Source of the DNA: Dastarcus helophoroides
Lineage: Eukaryota; Arthropoda; Insecta; Coleoptera; Bothrideridae
Reading direction: 5' to 3'
Assembly (NCBI GenBank): GCA_028583605.1
Contig: CM053332.1
Coordinates: 1,240,001 to 1,304,000 of the forward strand
Length of the DNA stretch: 64,000 nt
Made by a program: the position numbers and the translations under genes. Positions within the stretch are counted from its first letter, which is position 1, and each line of letters begins with the position of its first letter. Shown here piece after piece: positions 1-9,131 of the stretch. Below the pieces are notes generated by a model that searched no databases, had not been told where the DNA came from, and worked only from the letters and a program-made list of their open reading frames with translations.

Positions 1-302
1 AACTCCCGTATTTCGTACTCGTTTTTATAAGTTCGGAAGTTGACCATAATTTTTAAACTAATTTCATCGAAGTTCAGTACTTGACTCCTTTAAAGTTGGT
101 CTCTGGTGTTTTATCTTTTTATTCCCCTACCCTTAACTTCTGGGGACCAAAAGACATCCTCTGCATCTCGCTAGAGGGCATGAGGATGTAGAATTTCTAC
201 TAATTTAAATATTTTTAATCCAAATTAACCCTTAAATAAATTTTGAAAAGGATTCTTAAAGTGCATATCAAACTGCAAACCCTTTTTGAATAATGTCGTC
301 CC
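1..302 (+). repeat. Left arm of a ~300-bp inverted repeat pair
   Basis: This stretch is the reverse complement, with scattered mismatches, of 5947-6256. For example, ctcccgtattt near base 3 pairs with aaatacgggag near 6242, and the tract around aacccttaaataaattttgaaaagg recurs reversed. Seen directly. The pair looks like the long terminal inverted repeats of a DNA transposon or foldback element. The gypsy and Penelope-like elements lie between the arms. The arm reaches the first base of the window, so its outer end and any target duplication cannot be seen. Confidence 0.8.
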
Positions 303-774
303 GTTATCTTGCAAATTTTAGTTCGATAATTGAAATTTAAATAAGTTACAATTGCACGTGTTTATAAGAGCGTTTTTTAAACGTCAAATTCTTTCAGTCT
401 ACCACCACATGGTCTTGCCGAGATATTTGCTACGGTCTCCCTTATTGACATGTTACCCTTATTTATTACTCTACTTTTCAGCGGTCCTTCAAAACTAACA
501 TGTTATTTTACTCAGTTTAGGTAATTAAACTTGAAACAAACCAGGCCTAACAAACAACCCTTATTTAATTTGTGAACTGCTAAGAAATCTGTTTCTCACG
601 CAAAACGTTATGTTACAAAGAATTTTTATAATACAGTATTTGTAGATTTAATATTTCCAATAAAAATTGAATAAAATTTAATTGAATAAAACAAACGAGG
701 AAATAGAACAGTTTAGTAAAACTCGACTCACCACAGTACCAATAGATAAATATTAATATTATTAGCTTTAAAAT
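303..774. other. Sequence without recognisable gene, inside the inverted-repeat pair
   Basis: AT-rich sequence between the left inverted-repeat arm and the first gypsy LTR. I see no convincing reading frame, RNA gene or repeat. It may be the internal part of the element defined by the outer arms. Confidence 0.5.
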
Positions 775-787
775 TTATATTAGTAAT

Positions 788-1104
788 TGTGGAATGTAAG
801 AAATTTTTGGAAACATTTGTTAATGCGAAGCGCCCTCTAGAATGAATCATACGGTAGATAAGCATTCTAGATTTTTTCGCGAGCGTGAGCGCGATCTGTT
901 GGAGACCGTCTAAAAGCCTGGAACAGTACAAATACGCTGTCGCCTTTGCCTCGATGGTCAGTCAGTCAGTAAGGTAGTCAGATAGTCAGATAGTAAGATA
1001 TTCAGAGGTTCAAGTAAATCATAATTGTTATGTTCTGAAATAAGTTTTAAATAAAGTGTTTACAATTTACGGGTTTTTCATTTTGTAACCGATAGCACAC
1101 AACA
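788..1104 (+). repeat. 5' LTR of gypsy copy 1
   Basis: Begins TGT and ends ACA, and matches 4846-5137 over its length with many substitutions. It contains agtcag-type short repeats (958-1010) and an aataaa at about 1050-1055 followed by tgtttacaattta. The same LTR family occurs at 14085-14335, 29073-29254, 32645-32993 and 39304-39646. Divergence between the two LTRs implies an old insertion. Confidence 0.75.
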
Positions 1105-1106
1105 AC

Positions 1107-1123
1107 TGGTGTTAGAAGCAGGA
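1107..1123 (+). promoter_or_regulatory. Primer-binding-like site of gypsy copy 1
   Basis: The bases tggtgttagaagcagga begin two bases after the LTR end. They correspond to tggtgtcagaagtggga at the same place in the 32645-34817 copy, so this is the expected tRNA primer-binding site for minus-strand DNA synthesis. I do not assign the tRNA. Confidence 0.6.
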
Positions 1124-1365
1124 TTAGTTTTGTGGTTTGTACTTTATTTCTTGGAGGAATTCGTACGAGGTTTCGTAATATTGTGTTAGGACTCGTAGTG
1201 ATAATTAAATTTAGACTTTATCACAGACGTTGTAAACTGAAAAATAGTTTATGCGGGGCGTGTCAATATAAATGCTAAACATTCTAGAACGTTTTATGGA
1301 AACGAGATTAAAACGGTCAAAGTGGAACAAAAATTGCAAAAGATAAAAGACAACAAACAAAGGAG

Positions 1366-2461
1366 GTGAAAAACGAAGACAACAAGGCTAAGAACGAAGA
1401 CCACAAGGTAAAGACCACAAGAAAAAGAAGAAGAAGGACAGAGAAAGAATGCAAACAAAAATTACATATTCTGTTAATAAATATAACAGAAAAGATGAAA
1501 GTAGACGTTGCAAGAGTAAAAGCAGAAATTACAGAAATCAAAGAAGGGATTGGCAAAGTCAAAGAAGAAATTGCACCAATAAAAAAAAATTTTAAATCAG
1601 ACTTTTTGATTTGGACAATGCAACACAAAAGAAGATCAACAATATCAAAAATGTCATGCAGAAGTTGCTAAATGGACAATTCACACAACATCAATCCGAA
1701 GGTATACCCGCTATTTTTTCTCAAAAAGTGAAATTTCTGACATATAATGAACATCCTTCGAGACCTACAGAAAAGAGTTCAAAGCTGCTGCTAGGGCCAA
1801 TCGGTGGGAAAAAAAATAAAAAAGTGACCTCATTGGTGGTATCCCAGAGTGAAGAAGCTCTGGAACCACTCCCAACTTTATCTGACCACAACAAGCTAGA
1901 TATGAAGATCTAGTTAGGGTTTTAGAGCTGAGATTTGAAGGCCACCATTTGCAGCAAGAATTAACTGCCGGTGAAAAAGCAGAAAAGTGATTTAACGCTG
2001 CCGCCCACCCAACAACGCCAACTGACTTTCTGGAACTTCACGCAGTTATAATTTTCATAAAAGAAATAAGAGAAGTCCAGAGAGTGATACGCTTGTCAAA
2101 TTTTCGAACATCAAGGAAGGCACTGAGTAGAGCTTTGGAGATTGAAGCTGCATACAAGGTTTCAGAGCCAGAGGCGCCTTGCAGAATAAAGAAGGCCGAC
2201 ATCGAAAAGACCACAAATGTCGCTGATCTCGCTAACATCATAAGCAATATCATAAAGGAAGAGAAGATGAGTATCAGAGAGTCGCTAGGAACTTTTAAAG
2301 GTAGATCGAGCAGAAGCCTAACGTGTTACAGTTGTGGCAAACTGGGGCACTTCAAGAAGGACAGCGAATGGAAGCCAGCGTATATGAAAAGAATGTACTT
2401 GGCAACGTTGGAACACAGGAGCCATAGTTACTCTGGTACGCGAGATTCAAAGAATCCGTGA
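1366..2461 (+). pseudogene. gag remnant of gypsy copy 1
   Basis: Broken gag region of the retrotransposon. The first part (1366-1671) encodes a Lys/Glu-rich segment likely to form a coiled coil. A second frame (1611-1913) and a third (2084-2461) carry the capsid-like part. The last ends in a zinc knuckle at 2324-2365, with Cys-x2-Cys-x4-His kept but the final Cys replaced by Ser. The copy at 33915-34517 has the same order with an intact knuckle. At least two frameshifts separate the pieces, so no full-length protein is made. Just after the knuckle, bases 2427-2460 read as a protease-like segment (VTLVRE) in another frame. Confidence 0.75.
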
Positions 2462-2489
2462 GTAGCCAAGTCTCAAAGATAAACATGAA

Positions 2490-2675
2490 TTGAAGAGCTT
2501 TCTGGGGTTATGCGCCTATTACAGAAGATTTGTGAAAGGTTTCGCCAACATCGCTGCGCTGTTACACAGACTAACAGAAGGAAAAACGTCGTATGTCTGG
2601 ACTCCCGATTGTGATACCGCTTTCCGAAAACTAAAGTCCGCCTTGTGCAGAAGCCCTGTCTTGGCTTATCCTTAG
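2490..2675 (+). pseudogene. RT carboxy-terminal (thumb/connection) fragment, out of place
   Basis: A short frame with the signature of the gypsy RT thumb: [15 protein letters not shown], followed by a Leu/His/Thr-rich stretch and a tryptophan typical of the RT-RNase H connection. In a normal element this lies after the RT active site. Here it follows the protease start directly, and a second thumb copy occurs at 4100-4190. The same protease-to-thumb fusion exists in the copy at 34580-34736. It ends at a stop just before a second protease-like segment (2690-2740, VTLARKNI). Confidence 0.7.
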
Positions 2676-2689
2676 TAGAATGAAAAGTT

Positions 2690-4190
2690 CGTTTTACTCG
2701 TGGTTACTCTGGCACGCAAAAACATTCTACCATCACAATCGAACCGTTGCAAAGAATGTTCTCACAACAGTTACAGCAGTTGCCACCTTAGTTATAGGGG
2801 AAGCAGACGTCATGATTGGTCTAAGAATATTACGTATTTTACATCGGGTCTTGGTGGCGGACATCTAAGAGCTGATTCTAAGGATGAACGTAATTAGGCA
2901 ACACGACTTTACTTTCGATCCAGCGCAGAATATTTTAAGGATTGGAAATAAAGAGCTTGTACACCAACACCAAAGTACACCCCAAAGGGGGTAAGACTGT
3001 GTGCCAGCAAAACAGCGATGGTATAGGGAAGCAGTGAGAAGACTGTTATGATTGTAATGGAAGGATATTTAGGCTGCTACGTTGGATTAGTGAAATCGAC
3101 TTATGGCATTTTAAGAACTTATTAGTGTCAAGATCTGTGGTTAAAACATCTCAGAAGGTACCTGCTGGAGTTGCCAATATATTTCCAACAGCATGCTCAA
3201 TCAAGAAAGGTAGTATTCTGGGAGTCTGTATTCCGGTAGCCACAATAAGCTCCTGGGATTACAATTGTTCCCCGTTACAAGAAACGAAGATTAGACAAGT
3301 TAAGCTGAACGTGGACTTAAAAACCTGTCTAAGAAAAAAGCAGTTTTGGCTAGATCATTTCTGCATAAAAACCATGACACTTTTACCGAAGGAGACCAAT
3401 ATCAAGAAAATATGGGCGTAGTTTAACACAAAATCAATACCGGCAATGCAATAACTATTCGTTAACCCTCAAAAAGATTACCCGAAGCCAAGCAAGATGA
3501 AGACGATGAAGAATGCAGTCATCGTGGAGTCTAACAGTTTATGGTCTTCCCCTTTAGTCTTGGTTACAAAGGAAACCAGTCAACAAGATTCTGTGTCGAC
3601 TACCGAAAATTAAACTTTACTAAGAAGAACCGCTACCCCTTGCCGAGGATTGATGACACCCTAATAACTTGTCTGGGTCTATTTGGTTTTTAAATTAGGA
3701 CCTAAAAAGTGGACATTAGCACGTGAGCGTGGGCCCCGGCGACAAAGAGAAGACGGCCTTTTCATGTTGGAGTGGATTATATTAGTTCACTATTATGCCT
3801 TTTGGATAACACAACGCACCGCCTACTTTCGAACGTCTAATGGAGCTGGTATTTCAAAGACTTACTTGCAAAAACGTACTTGGTTACTTAGATGACGTCG
3901 AGGTGATCGACAAAAAAACATATCGAAAATCTTCAAGAAGTCTTCGACTGGTTAAAACAAGCCAACTTAAAGCTGAATCCGAAGAAGTGCTCTTTGTTCC
4001 AAAGGAAGGTGGGCCGCGCTGTTTCAACCGCAGTAGTGGAAACAAATATCAGCAAGACTTGAACAATTCGCGACTTGCCAAGACCCAAAGACAAACATGA
4101 TTTAAGAGGCTTTCTGAGATTATGCACCTATTACAGAAGATTTGTTGAAGGTTTCTCCAAAATCGCCGCACAGAATAACCGAATAAAAAA
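2690..4190 (+). pseudogene. Protease-RT region of gypsy copy 1, frameshifted
   Basis: Reads in pieces as a gypsy pol. It holds a protease-like segment near 2700, then the linker between protease and RT (3125-3240, with VSRSVVKT and IKKGSILG). Next come the stretch before RT (3350-3420) and RT motifs around 3595-3660 (DYRKL then RYPLPRIDD, in different frames). The active-site region NVLGYLDD is at about 3870-3895, and a second thumb segment lies at 4100-4190. Stops and frameshifts throughout make it non-functional. RNase H would follow but is absent, because the sequence jumps to the end of integrase. Confidence 0.7.
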
Positions 4191-4199
4191 CGTCGTATG

Positions 4200-4488
4200 T
4201 GTGTGCCCTTAAATAACTGCTTTTCATCCACAGTTTGGTAGAATGGTGAAAAAGTTTAACAGGACCTTGGAGGAACATCTTTTGATGGTGGTTTCTAAGC
4301 ATCAGAAAGATCCAAACCGACAAGTACCTCTGTTTCTAATGGCCTATCGCGCGCCGCAACTCATGAAACTAAGGGGTCAAACTCCGGCAAAAGTGATCTT
4401 TGGGAGACAACCGCGGCTTCCATGTGACTTGACGTTTGGATCGCCAAGGGACACCCCTAAGGAGACAAAGGGTTTCGTAGAGGCTTGA
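4200..4488 (+). pseudogene. Integrase carboxy-terminal fragment of gypsy copy 1
   Basis: Bases 4243-4488 encode an 81-residue frame with the end of a gypsy integrase core: a start resembling VKKFNRTLEEHL, then FLMAYRA and a TPAKVIFGRQPRLP-type segment. The zinc-binding and first catalytic parts are missing, consistent with an internal deletion joining the RT thumb to the end of integrase. Degenerate sequence continues to the 3' LTR at 4846. Confidence 0.75.
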
Positions 4489-4845
4489 GGCAAGCGACAT
4501 TGGAGCCACATGCCCTGGTGCGGAAAAAGATTAACTAGGCGGCGTACCGGATAAAGAAAAGATATGACGTTAACGCCAACCATGGTGGTTTTAGTGTTGC
4601 TCTACAACCCTCAGCGGAAGACAGTAATTTTGCCGAAGTTTACGCCATCCTGAAAAGGACCCTACAAAGTGCTGAAGAGGATCAATGACTTGATACAGAG
4701 GATCCAGCGTAGTATCGGGACCAAGATAAAAGTGGTGCACCTCCACAGACTGTGCAAGTACAAGGCAGAATGCCTAATTGGAAGTAATCGGGATCATCAG
4801 TCCTAAGGAGTAGACAGTGTAATGAACTCTATTTGCATTAGTAAT

Positions 4846-5137
4846 TGTGTAGTGAAGGAATCTCTTTGGAAATATTTGGTTAATGGGAAGCGTCCGCGAG
4901 AATGAATTATAAGGGAGATAAGCGTTCCAGACCTTTCCGCTGGCGCCAGCCCGATCTGTTGGAGATCCGCCTAGAAGCCTGAAACAGTATAAATTCTCGG
5001 TCACCTTTCCCTTGATAATTAGATAGTTAGGTAGCCAGATAACTAAGTGAAACATATTTGTTGTGTTCTGAAATAAGTTTCAAATAAAGTGTTTACAACA
5101 CACGGGGTTTTAATTTTCGGACCGGTAACGCGCAACA
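4846..5137 (+). repeat. 3' LTR of gypsy copy 1
   Basis: Matches 788-1104, with the same order of TATA-like region, agttag/gatag repeats, aataaagtgtttacaa and terminal caaca. No clear target duplication is visible. The Penelope-like sequence begins immediately downstream. Confidence 0.75.
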
Positions 5138-5230
5138 ATACATATTTTAATTTTTTTGTTAACTGTTTAAGAAATTGAAACACAGAACTTGTTCCCTGAA
5201 ACCAAGAAAGATTAAAAAACACAACAAAGG

Positions 5231-5278
5231 TTGCTCTAACGCGTTTCGACAGCCAAGCTGTCATCTTCAGAAAGAAAC
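5231..5278 (-). ncRNA. Hammerhead-like ribozyme in the PLE terminal repeat
   Basis: On the - strand: stem I 5' side GUUUCUUU (5278-5271); CUGAAGA core (5270-5264); a 6-bp stem II GACAGC/GCUGUC with loop UUG (within 5263-5248); GAAA (5247-5244); a palindromic minimal stem III ACGCGU; U; then the stem I 3' side AGAGCAAC, pairing with GUUUCUUU at 7 of 8 positions. Predicted cleavage is after GUU. One extra U between the CUGANGA core and stem II departs from the consensus, so activity is uncertain. Such short stem III forms are thought to work as dimers. Confidence 0.6.
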
Positions 5279-5388
5279 TAACATCTAATCTTAAAATTAA
5301 CCCTTATATACTAACAATATTCACTTCGTGCGTGATCGGCCGCACCCGAACTCTCATCCAATCATACACGTTGTTGTGTCACAATTTC

Positions 5389-5751
5389 TTATATATCAAT
5401 CTTAACTATTTTTAACAGAGATGAATGGCCTAAAGGTCCAGCGCAACCATTCATAAGGTTGTTTCCAACCTTATGGATGGCTAAGCTCTCACATGCATTT
5501 AACATATAATTCTTATTAACTGCTCTTAACAATTTAATATTATTATCTATCCTATGATCTAATTCAAAAGCATGTGGAGCCACACTTGAGTTCTCAGTTC
5601 TTCCGTACCTCAAATGAGCCAAGTGTTCTTTCAGTCGGATTTTAAGAGATTGTCCAGTTTGCCCGACATACTTTTGAGAACAATCCCTACATGAAATTTG
5701 GTAAATACCAGACTTATCTGTTTGCTCTACTTTATCCTTTAAACTACCCAA
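5389..5751 (-). CDS. GIY-YIG endonuclease domain of a Penelope-like element (partial)
   Basis: A 120-residue open frame. The GIY-YIG nuclease signature is clear: SGIYQISC near residues 14-21, then KYVGQTG near 27-33, an Arg-rich helix RLKEHL, and a downstream HAFELDH segment. In PLEs this domain nicks target DNA to prime reverse transcription. The frame continues upstream without an ATG as an RT-nuclease linker (about 5850-5752, with one break), so the listed Met is only the first in the open stretch. The RT domain is missing, so the protein cannot support transposition by itself. The nuclease frame has no internal stop, which suggests a fairly recent copy. A cellular GIY-YIG protein is much less likely, given the flanking terminal repeats. 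Confidence 0.75.
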   Translation of the reverse strand: MGSLKDKVEQTDKSGIYQISCRDCSQKYVGQTGQSLKIRLKEHLAHLRYGRTENSSVAPHAFELDHRIDNNIKLLRAVNKNYMLNACESLAIHKVGNNLMNGCAGPLGHSSLLKIVKIDI

Positions 5752-5901
5752 AAGCGAATTTAATTTTCCGTTAGAAAGCCCTGGTTTCGTAAAATTCCAC
5801 CCAAACCCTGCGTGAGCAAGGTTTCAAATGGAAGTGAGACAAATTTAAAGTTTTTGTTTTCATCAGCTCGGAAAGTTGTAGTATTCTTCTTCAAATCTCA
5901 T

Positions 5902-5946
5902 CCCCTGAAACCAAGAAAAATTAAAAAACACAACAAAGGTTGCTCT
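5902..5946 (-). repeat. Second (upstream) copy of the PLE terminal repeat, cut at the ribozyme site
   Basis: About 45 bases nearly identical to 5195-5239 in the same orientation. On the - strand it begins exactly at AGAGCAACC, the first base after the predicted cleavage site of the ribozyme at 5231-5278. The bases beyond (5947 on) belong to the inverted-repeat arm. Confidence 0.75.
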
Positions 5947-6256
5947 CCCGGAAGAAATGGCATTATTTAAAAAGGGTTTAGAGTTTGATTTGCACTTTAA
6001 GAATTCTTTTCAAAATATATTTAAGGGTTAATTTGGATTAGAAATATTTATATTAGTAACAATTCTGCATCCTCATGCCCTCTTGCGAGATTCAGAAGAT
6101 AGTCTTTTAGTCCCCAGACATTAAGGGTAGGGGCGTTAACAAGTAACACCATAAAGCAATTTTACAGGATAGTCAGGTACTGAACTTCCATGAAACTAGT
6201 TTAAAAATATGGAAAGTCCCGAACATATGAAATCGAGAAAATACGGGAGTTTAGAA
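5947..6256 (-). repeat. Right arm of the ~300-bp inverted repeat pair
   Basis: Reverse complement of 1-302 with moderate divergence. It ends near 6256, where gggagttt gives way to unrelated sequence. The PLE abuts its inner end. Confidence 0.8.
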
Positions 6257-7284
6257 AAATTGCTTTTGTTCATGCTAATTAATGTGAATGAAAAAAAAAA
6301 AATATTTCTGTGCAACATAAAGTTCTTGAGACATTTGTGTGACGTTTGCTATGGAATAAATAGGCAAGTAAAATTTAAATTGTCTGATGATTTTATATTA
6401 TGGTTTTTGCTTTTATATGATGAAAATGATTTTTGTAAAATTTGAGAAAATACCTGTTCCTAATTTTGAATTATATTGAATAAGGGGTACAAAAAAGAGA
6501 GAAAGGAATTAAAAAAACATCCACAACAAGCACGAATGAATGAGAAAGTCGTTGTTAGAAAATTATTATAGGGCCCAAAACTTTACCGCTAACTGGTGAA
6601 ACTACGAGCTTTAAAGAAAAAAGAAACAAAAAAAAGAATACAAAGAAAAGGGTAAAAAAGGAAATAAAGCTCATTCTCTTCATACAAACATTTCCATTTT
6701 GTTAAGGTCGATTTTAGTGTTCTGCTGTTAAAAGTTGAGTTTTCAGGGGTCCCAAGATAATTTATACCCATCATCACAAAGGTCAGGCAGCGGCAAATAT
6801 ATTTAGGTTTTACTGATAATGTACTGCAAGTTCAAGAAACGTGGGTATCGTACACCTTAACATCCTAGAAACATAAGCCACAAAAAGCTCTCACCTGGTT
6901 CTTGTTTTGGTGTATACACCTAGTGCTACCTCATTCGCAGATTCTTCTTCGTAGGCTGCTTGAATCCCAAAAATGTAGGACAAGACAAACTGGCCCAAGG
7001 AGAGCCTTATAAATCTGTTGTCATATGGGGAATACTAACGTAGGTGGGCGAACAGTATGAGCATTAGCTCTCGTTAGGGAAATATCTTGGTGAAAGGAAT
7101 GAGAACTCTTTACCAGGATATACTTCCTCCGGGATTGGATCGTGTCAAAGAACTATTAAAAGTGTTCGACGTTTTGCCCACCATCGTAGGGGGCTTTTTC
7201 AGGAACAAAGAAAAAAAAAATAAAAAGAGAACTATGAGGGAATATGCAAAAACGAAAATTTCAAAACAATTTCAAAACATTAGA
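6257..7284. other. Region without recognisable gene
   Basis: AT-rich sequence with short open frames but no family signature, RNA gene or clear repeat. Confidence 0.5.
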
Positions 7285-7415
7285 ACACGGTAACTCAGTA
7301 TGTCCACCATACCAGAGGCAAAACTCTTCTGAATTAAAAATTGGTACAAAGAATAAAAAAAATTAGACAGAGGAGCACGGTAGCTCAGTATATCCACCAT
7401 ACCAAAGGCGAAACT
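7285..7415 (+). repeat. Two ~41-bp direct repeats, 90-base period
   Basis: 7285-7325 and 7375-7415 share acacggtaactcagt/gcacggtagctcagt followed by a common (c/t)caccataccaaaggc-type segment ending in aaact. The ggtagctcagt core resembles a tRNA A box, but no B box or cloverleaf follows. It may be a SINE head or a tandem duplication. Confidence 0.5.
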
Positions 7416-8606
7416 GGTGTGTAACACACATCATATTTGTTGAATTTATGCACATTTTTGGCCAATTTTTCGGTATTGATCTTGAAAAATCCTATAACTA
7501 CATTCAGAAGGAGTTCACCAAAAATATACCTAATAAATATATTACTTTAACAATGATACTTCTATCAAATACCTAAAAGGACAGTATAATGCTCCGCTCT
7601 TTATCTTAAAAACAAAATGTGGTGGGACCATGAAATATCCACTTTGTATTTACTGTATCTAGTAGCAATCTATTCTAGCTATTTGTTTTATGGGTGTCGT
7701 GTCACACACTGTAATTAACTACTGAGTCTTGGCCACCAAACAAAAGGCTTTAAGGCTTTCGAAGTCAATTTTATTATTTCTAGGATAATGCCAAATTTAT
7801 TGATTCTTCTTTATGCTTAACCTAGATGGTGCTGCATACTTTCTATTCTTTTTGTACAATAATTTTGTGATGAACGCTCTATACTTGGATACTACCAGAG
7901 AAACGACTCTTGACTTTTTCGCTTGATTACCTATGTGCAGTTGCTTTTTAATGAACGTTGTATTTTGTTCAGATGAAAATTTGTTGGGTGCTGCATTAGA
8001 ACTTATCCGAATACTAATCTATCTTAGTGAATCATAAGAGAATTATTTTATGTTGGAAAAGTAAAATAATTCTTTTGATTTAATATAGTGATTAGTGGTT
8101 TTTGAATGAATCCTTTACGACCGCCTCACCTCTATTTCAGAATAGAGAATCAAAACGGATGGTCCCTGGATCCCAAAACAAATTCTATAGTAAATGTTTC
8201 AGCCTGTGCATAGTTATCCACCCCGTCTCAGGTAAAAATTATATAAGACCGAGAAAAAAACTGTACAAAACTGTAAGACGTTGAGAACAAAAACTATATA
8301 TCTTCAATTTTTGTTTGTTTCATTTAAATAAATAGATATTTTTTTCTGGCCAAATAAAGCTAAGTAGAGCAAATTAACGCCATTTTTTTTATTTTTATCT
8401 GACTTATAGGTAAGGCAAAACTTTATTTTTGGTATAATTAAAAAATAGCTTCTCATCACAAAATGAATGAACTAATTGAGACGAATTTTTGCCAAGGATG
8501 TAACAGGTTTAGCTAAAAAACTGTAGATGTACAGTTTATTTTTCACTGTGGATCTCCAGTTAAAACGTTGGGGTTGGCAATGGTGACTATTAAAGTAACA
8601 AAATAT
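7416..8606. other. Region without recognisable gene
   Basis: No coding, RNA or clear repeat signal found. Confidence 0.5.
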
Positions 8607-9131
8607 TGCAAGTAGAATGCAACCTAGAATACAAATTCATGCAGCCCTTTAGGCGTGTATAGTGAATCATAGGTAGTTAAACTACCAACAGTTGAAACAC
8701 TGCCACCCAGCAAAGTAGTTGTTCTCTAGGAAAAAGTTCCCAAAAGACAAGGATTCTAATGCACAGACCAATATGTTTGAGCATTTATTAGATTCGAAGT
8801 TTGGAACCCAAATACCGGTTTCGATCTTGTTAGATCTCCTCAGTTTGGTATATTTAACTCGAATGCCAACAAATGTTCCGATAAGTGAGTACTAATGGAT
8901 TCACGGACTTCAAGCGTGTGACTTCTTAGTATTACCGTCACTTATTGGTTCATAAAGAGAAACTATGGTCATCGCCAACAATGTCGTATGCAAATAGAAT
9001 GTAGCCTAGACTACAAATTCATGCAGCCCTCCAGGCGTGTATAGTGAAGCATAGGTAGCTGAACTATCGACAATTGAAACACTGCCACCTAGCAAAGCGG
9101 ATACTATCAAGGAAAAAGTTTCCAGAAAGCA
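8607..9131 (+). repeat. Two ~145-bp direct repeats spaced 382 bases
   Basis: 8607-8751 and 8989-9131 align throughout, sharing for example acaaattcatgcagccct, ggcgtgtatagtgaa and ttgaaacactgccacc. The spacer of about 235 bases is not repeated, so this is either a two-copy tandem array whose second unit is truncated or two insertions of one repeat. Confidence 0.75.

Larger units (their letters stand above)
775..5137 (+). mobile_element. Decayed Ty3/gypsy LTR retrotransposon, copy 1
   Basis: Two related LTRs (about 788-1104 and 4846-5137) enclose a primer-binding-like site, a gag region, and protease, reverse transcriptase and integrase pieces, all on the + strand and all broken by stops and frameshifts. 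The LTRs share the TATA region, repeated cagt/agtcag tracts, the aataaagtgtttacaa polyadenylation region and an end in caaca. The order of the pol pieces is abnormal: a carboxy-terminal RT piece appears before the protease-RT linker and again after the RT active site, and RNase H plus most of integrase are missing. The 5' limit is uncertain, because similarity between the LTRs starts a few bases upstream of the TGT at 788. At least four other pieces of this family lie in the window. Confidence 0.85.
5138..5946 (-). mobile_element. Penelope-like retroelement, internally deleted, with terminal direct repeats
   Basis: On the - strand the element starts at 5946 (AGAGCAACC), carries a short terminal repeat, then a linker and a GIY-YIG endonuclease frame. 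It ends with a second copy of the terminal repeat preceded by a hammerhead-like fold (5231-5278). Penelope-like elements (PLEs) encode RT plus GIY-YIG nuclease and commonly have partial direct repeats (pseudo-LTRs); some are known to hold hammerhead motifs. RT is absent here: about 45 bases of terminal repeat run straight into the RT-nuclease linker. The 3' limit next to the gypsy LTR is approximate. Confidence 0.75.

Noticed and set aside
5389..5751. GIY-YIG frame as a host nuclease gene
   Set aside because: It lies between direct terminal repeats with a retroelement linker upstream, so a Penelope-like origin explains it better.
7375..7415. Possible tRNA gene
   Set aside because: Only an A-box-like core is present; there is no B box, anticodon arm or acceptor pairing.
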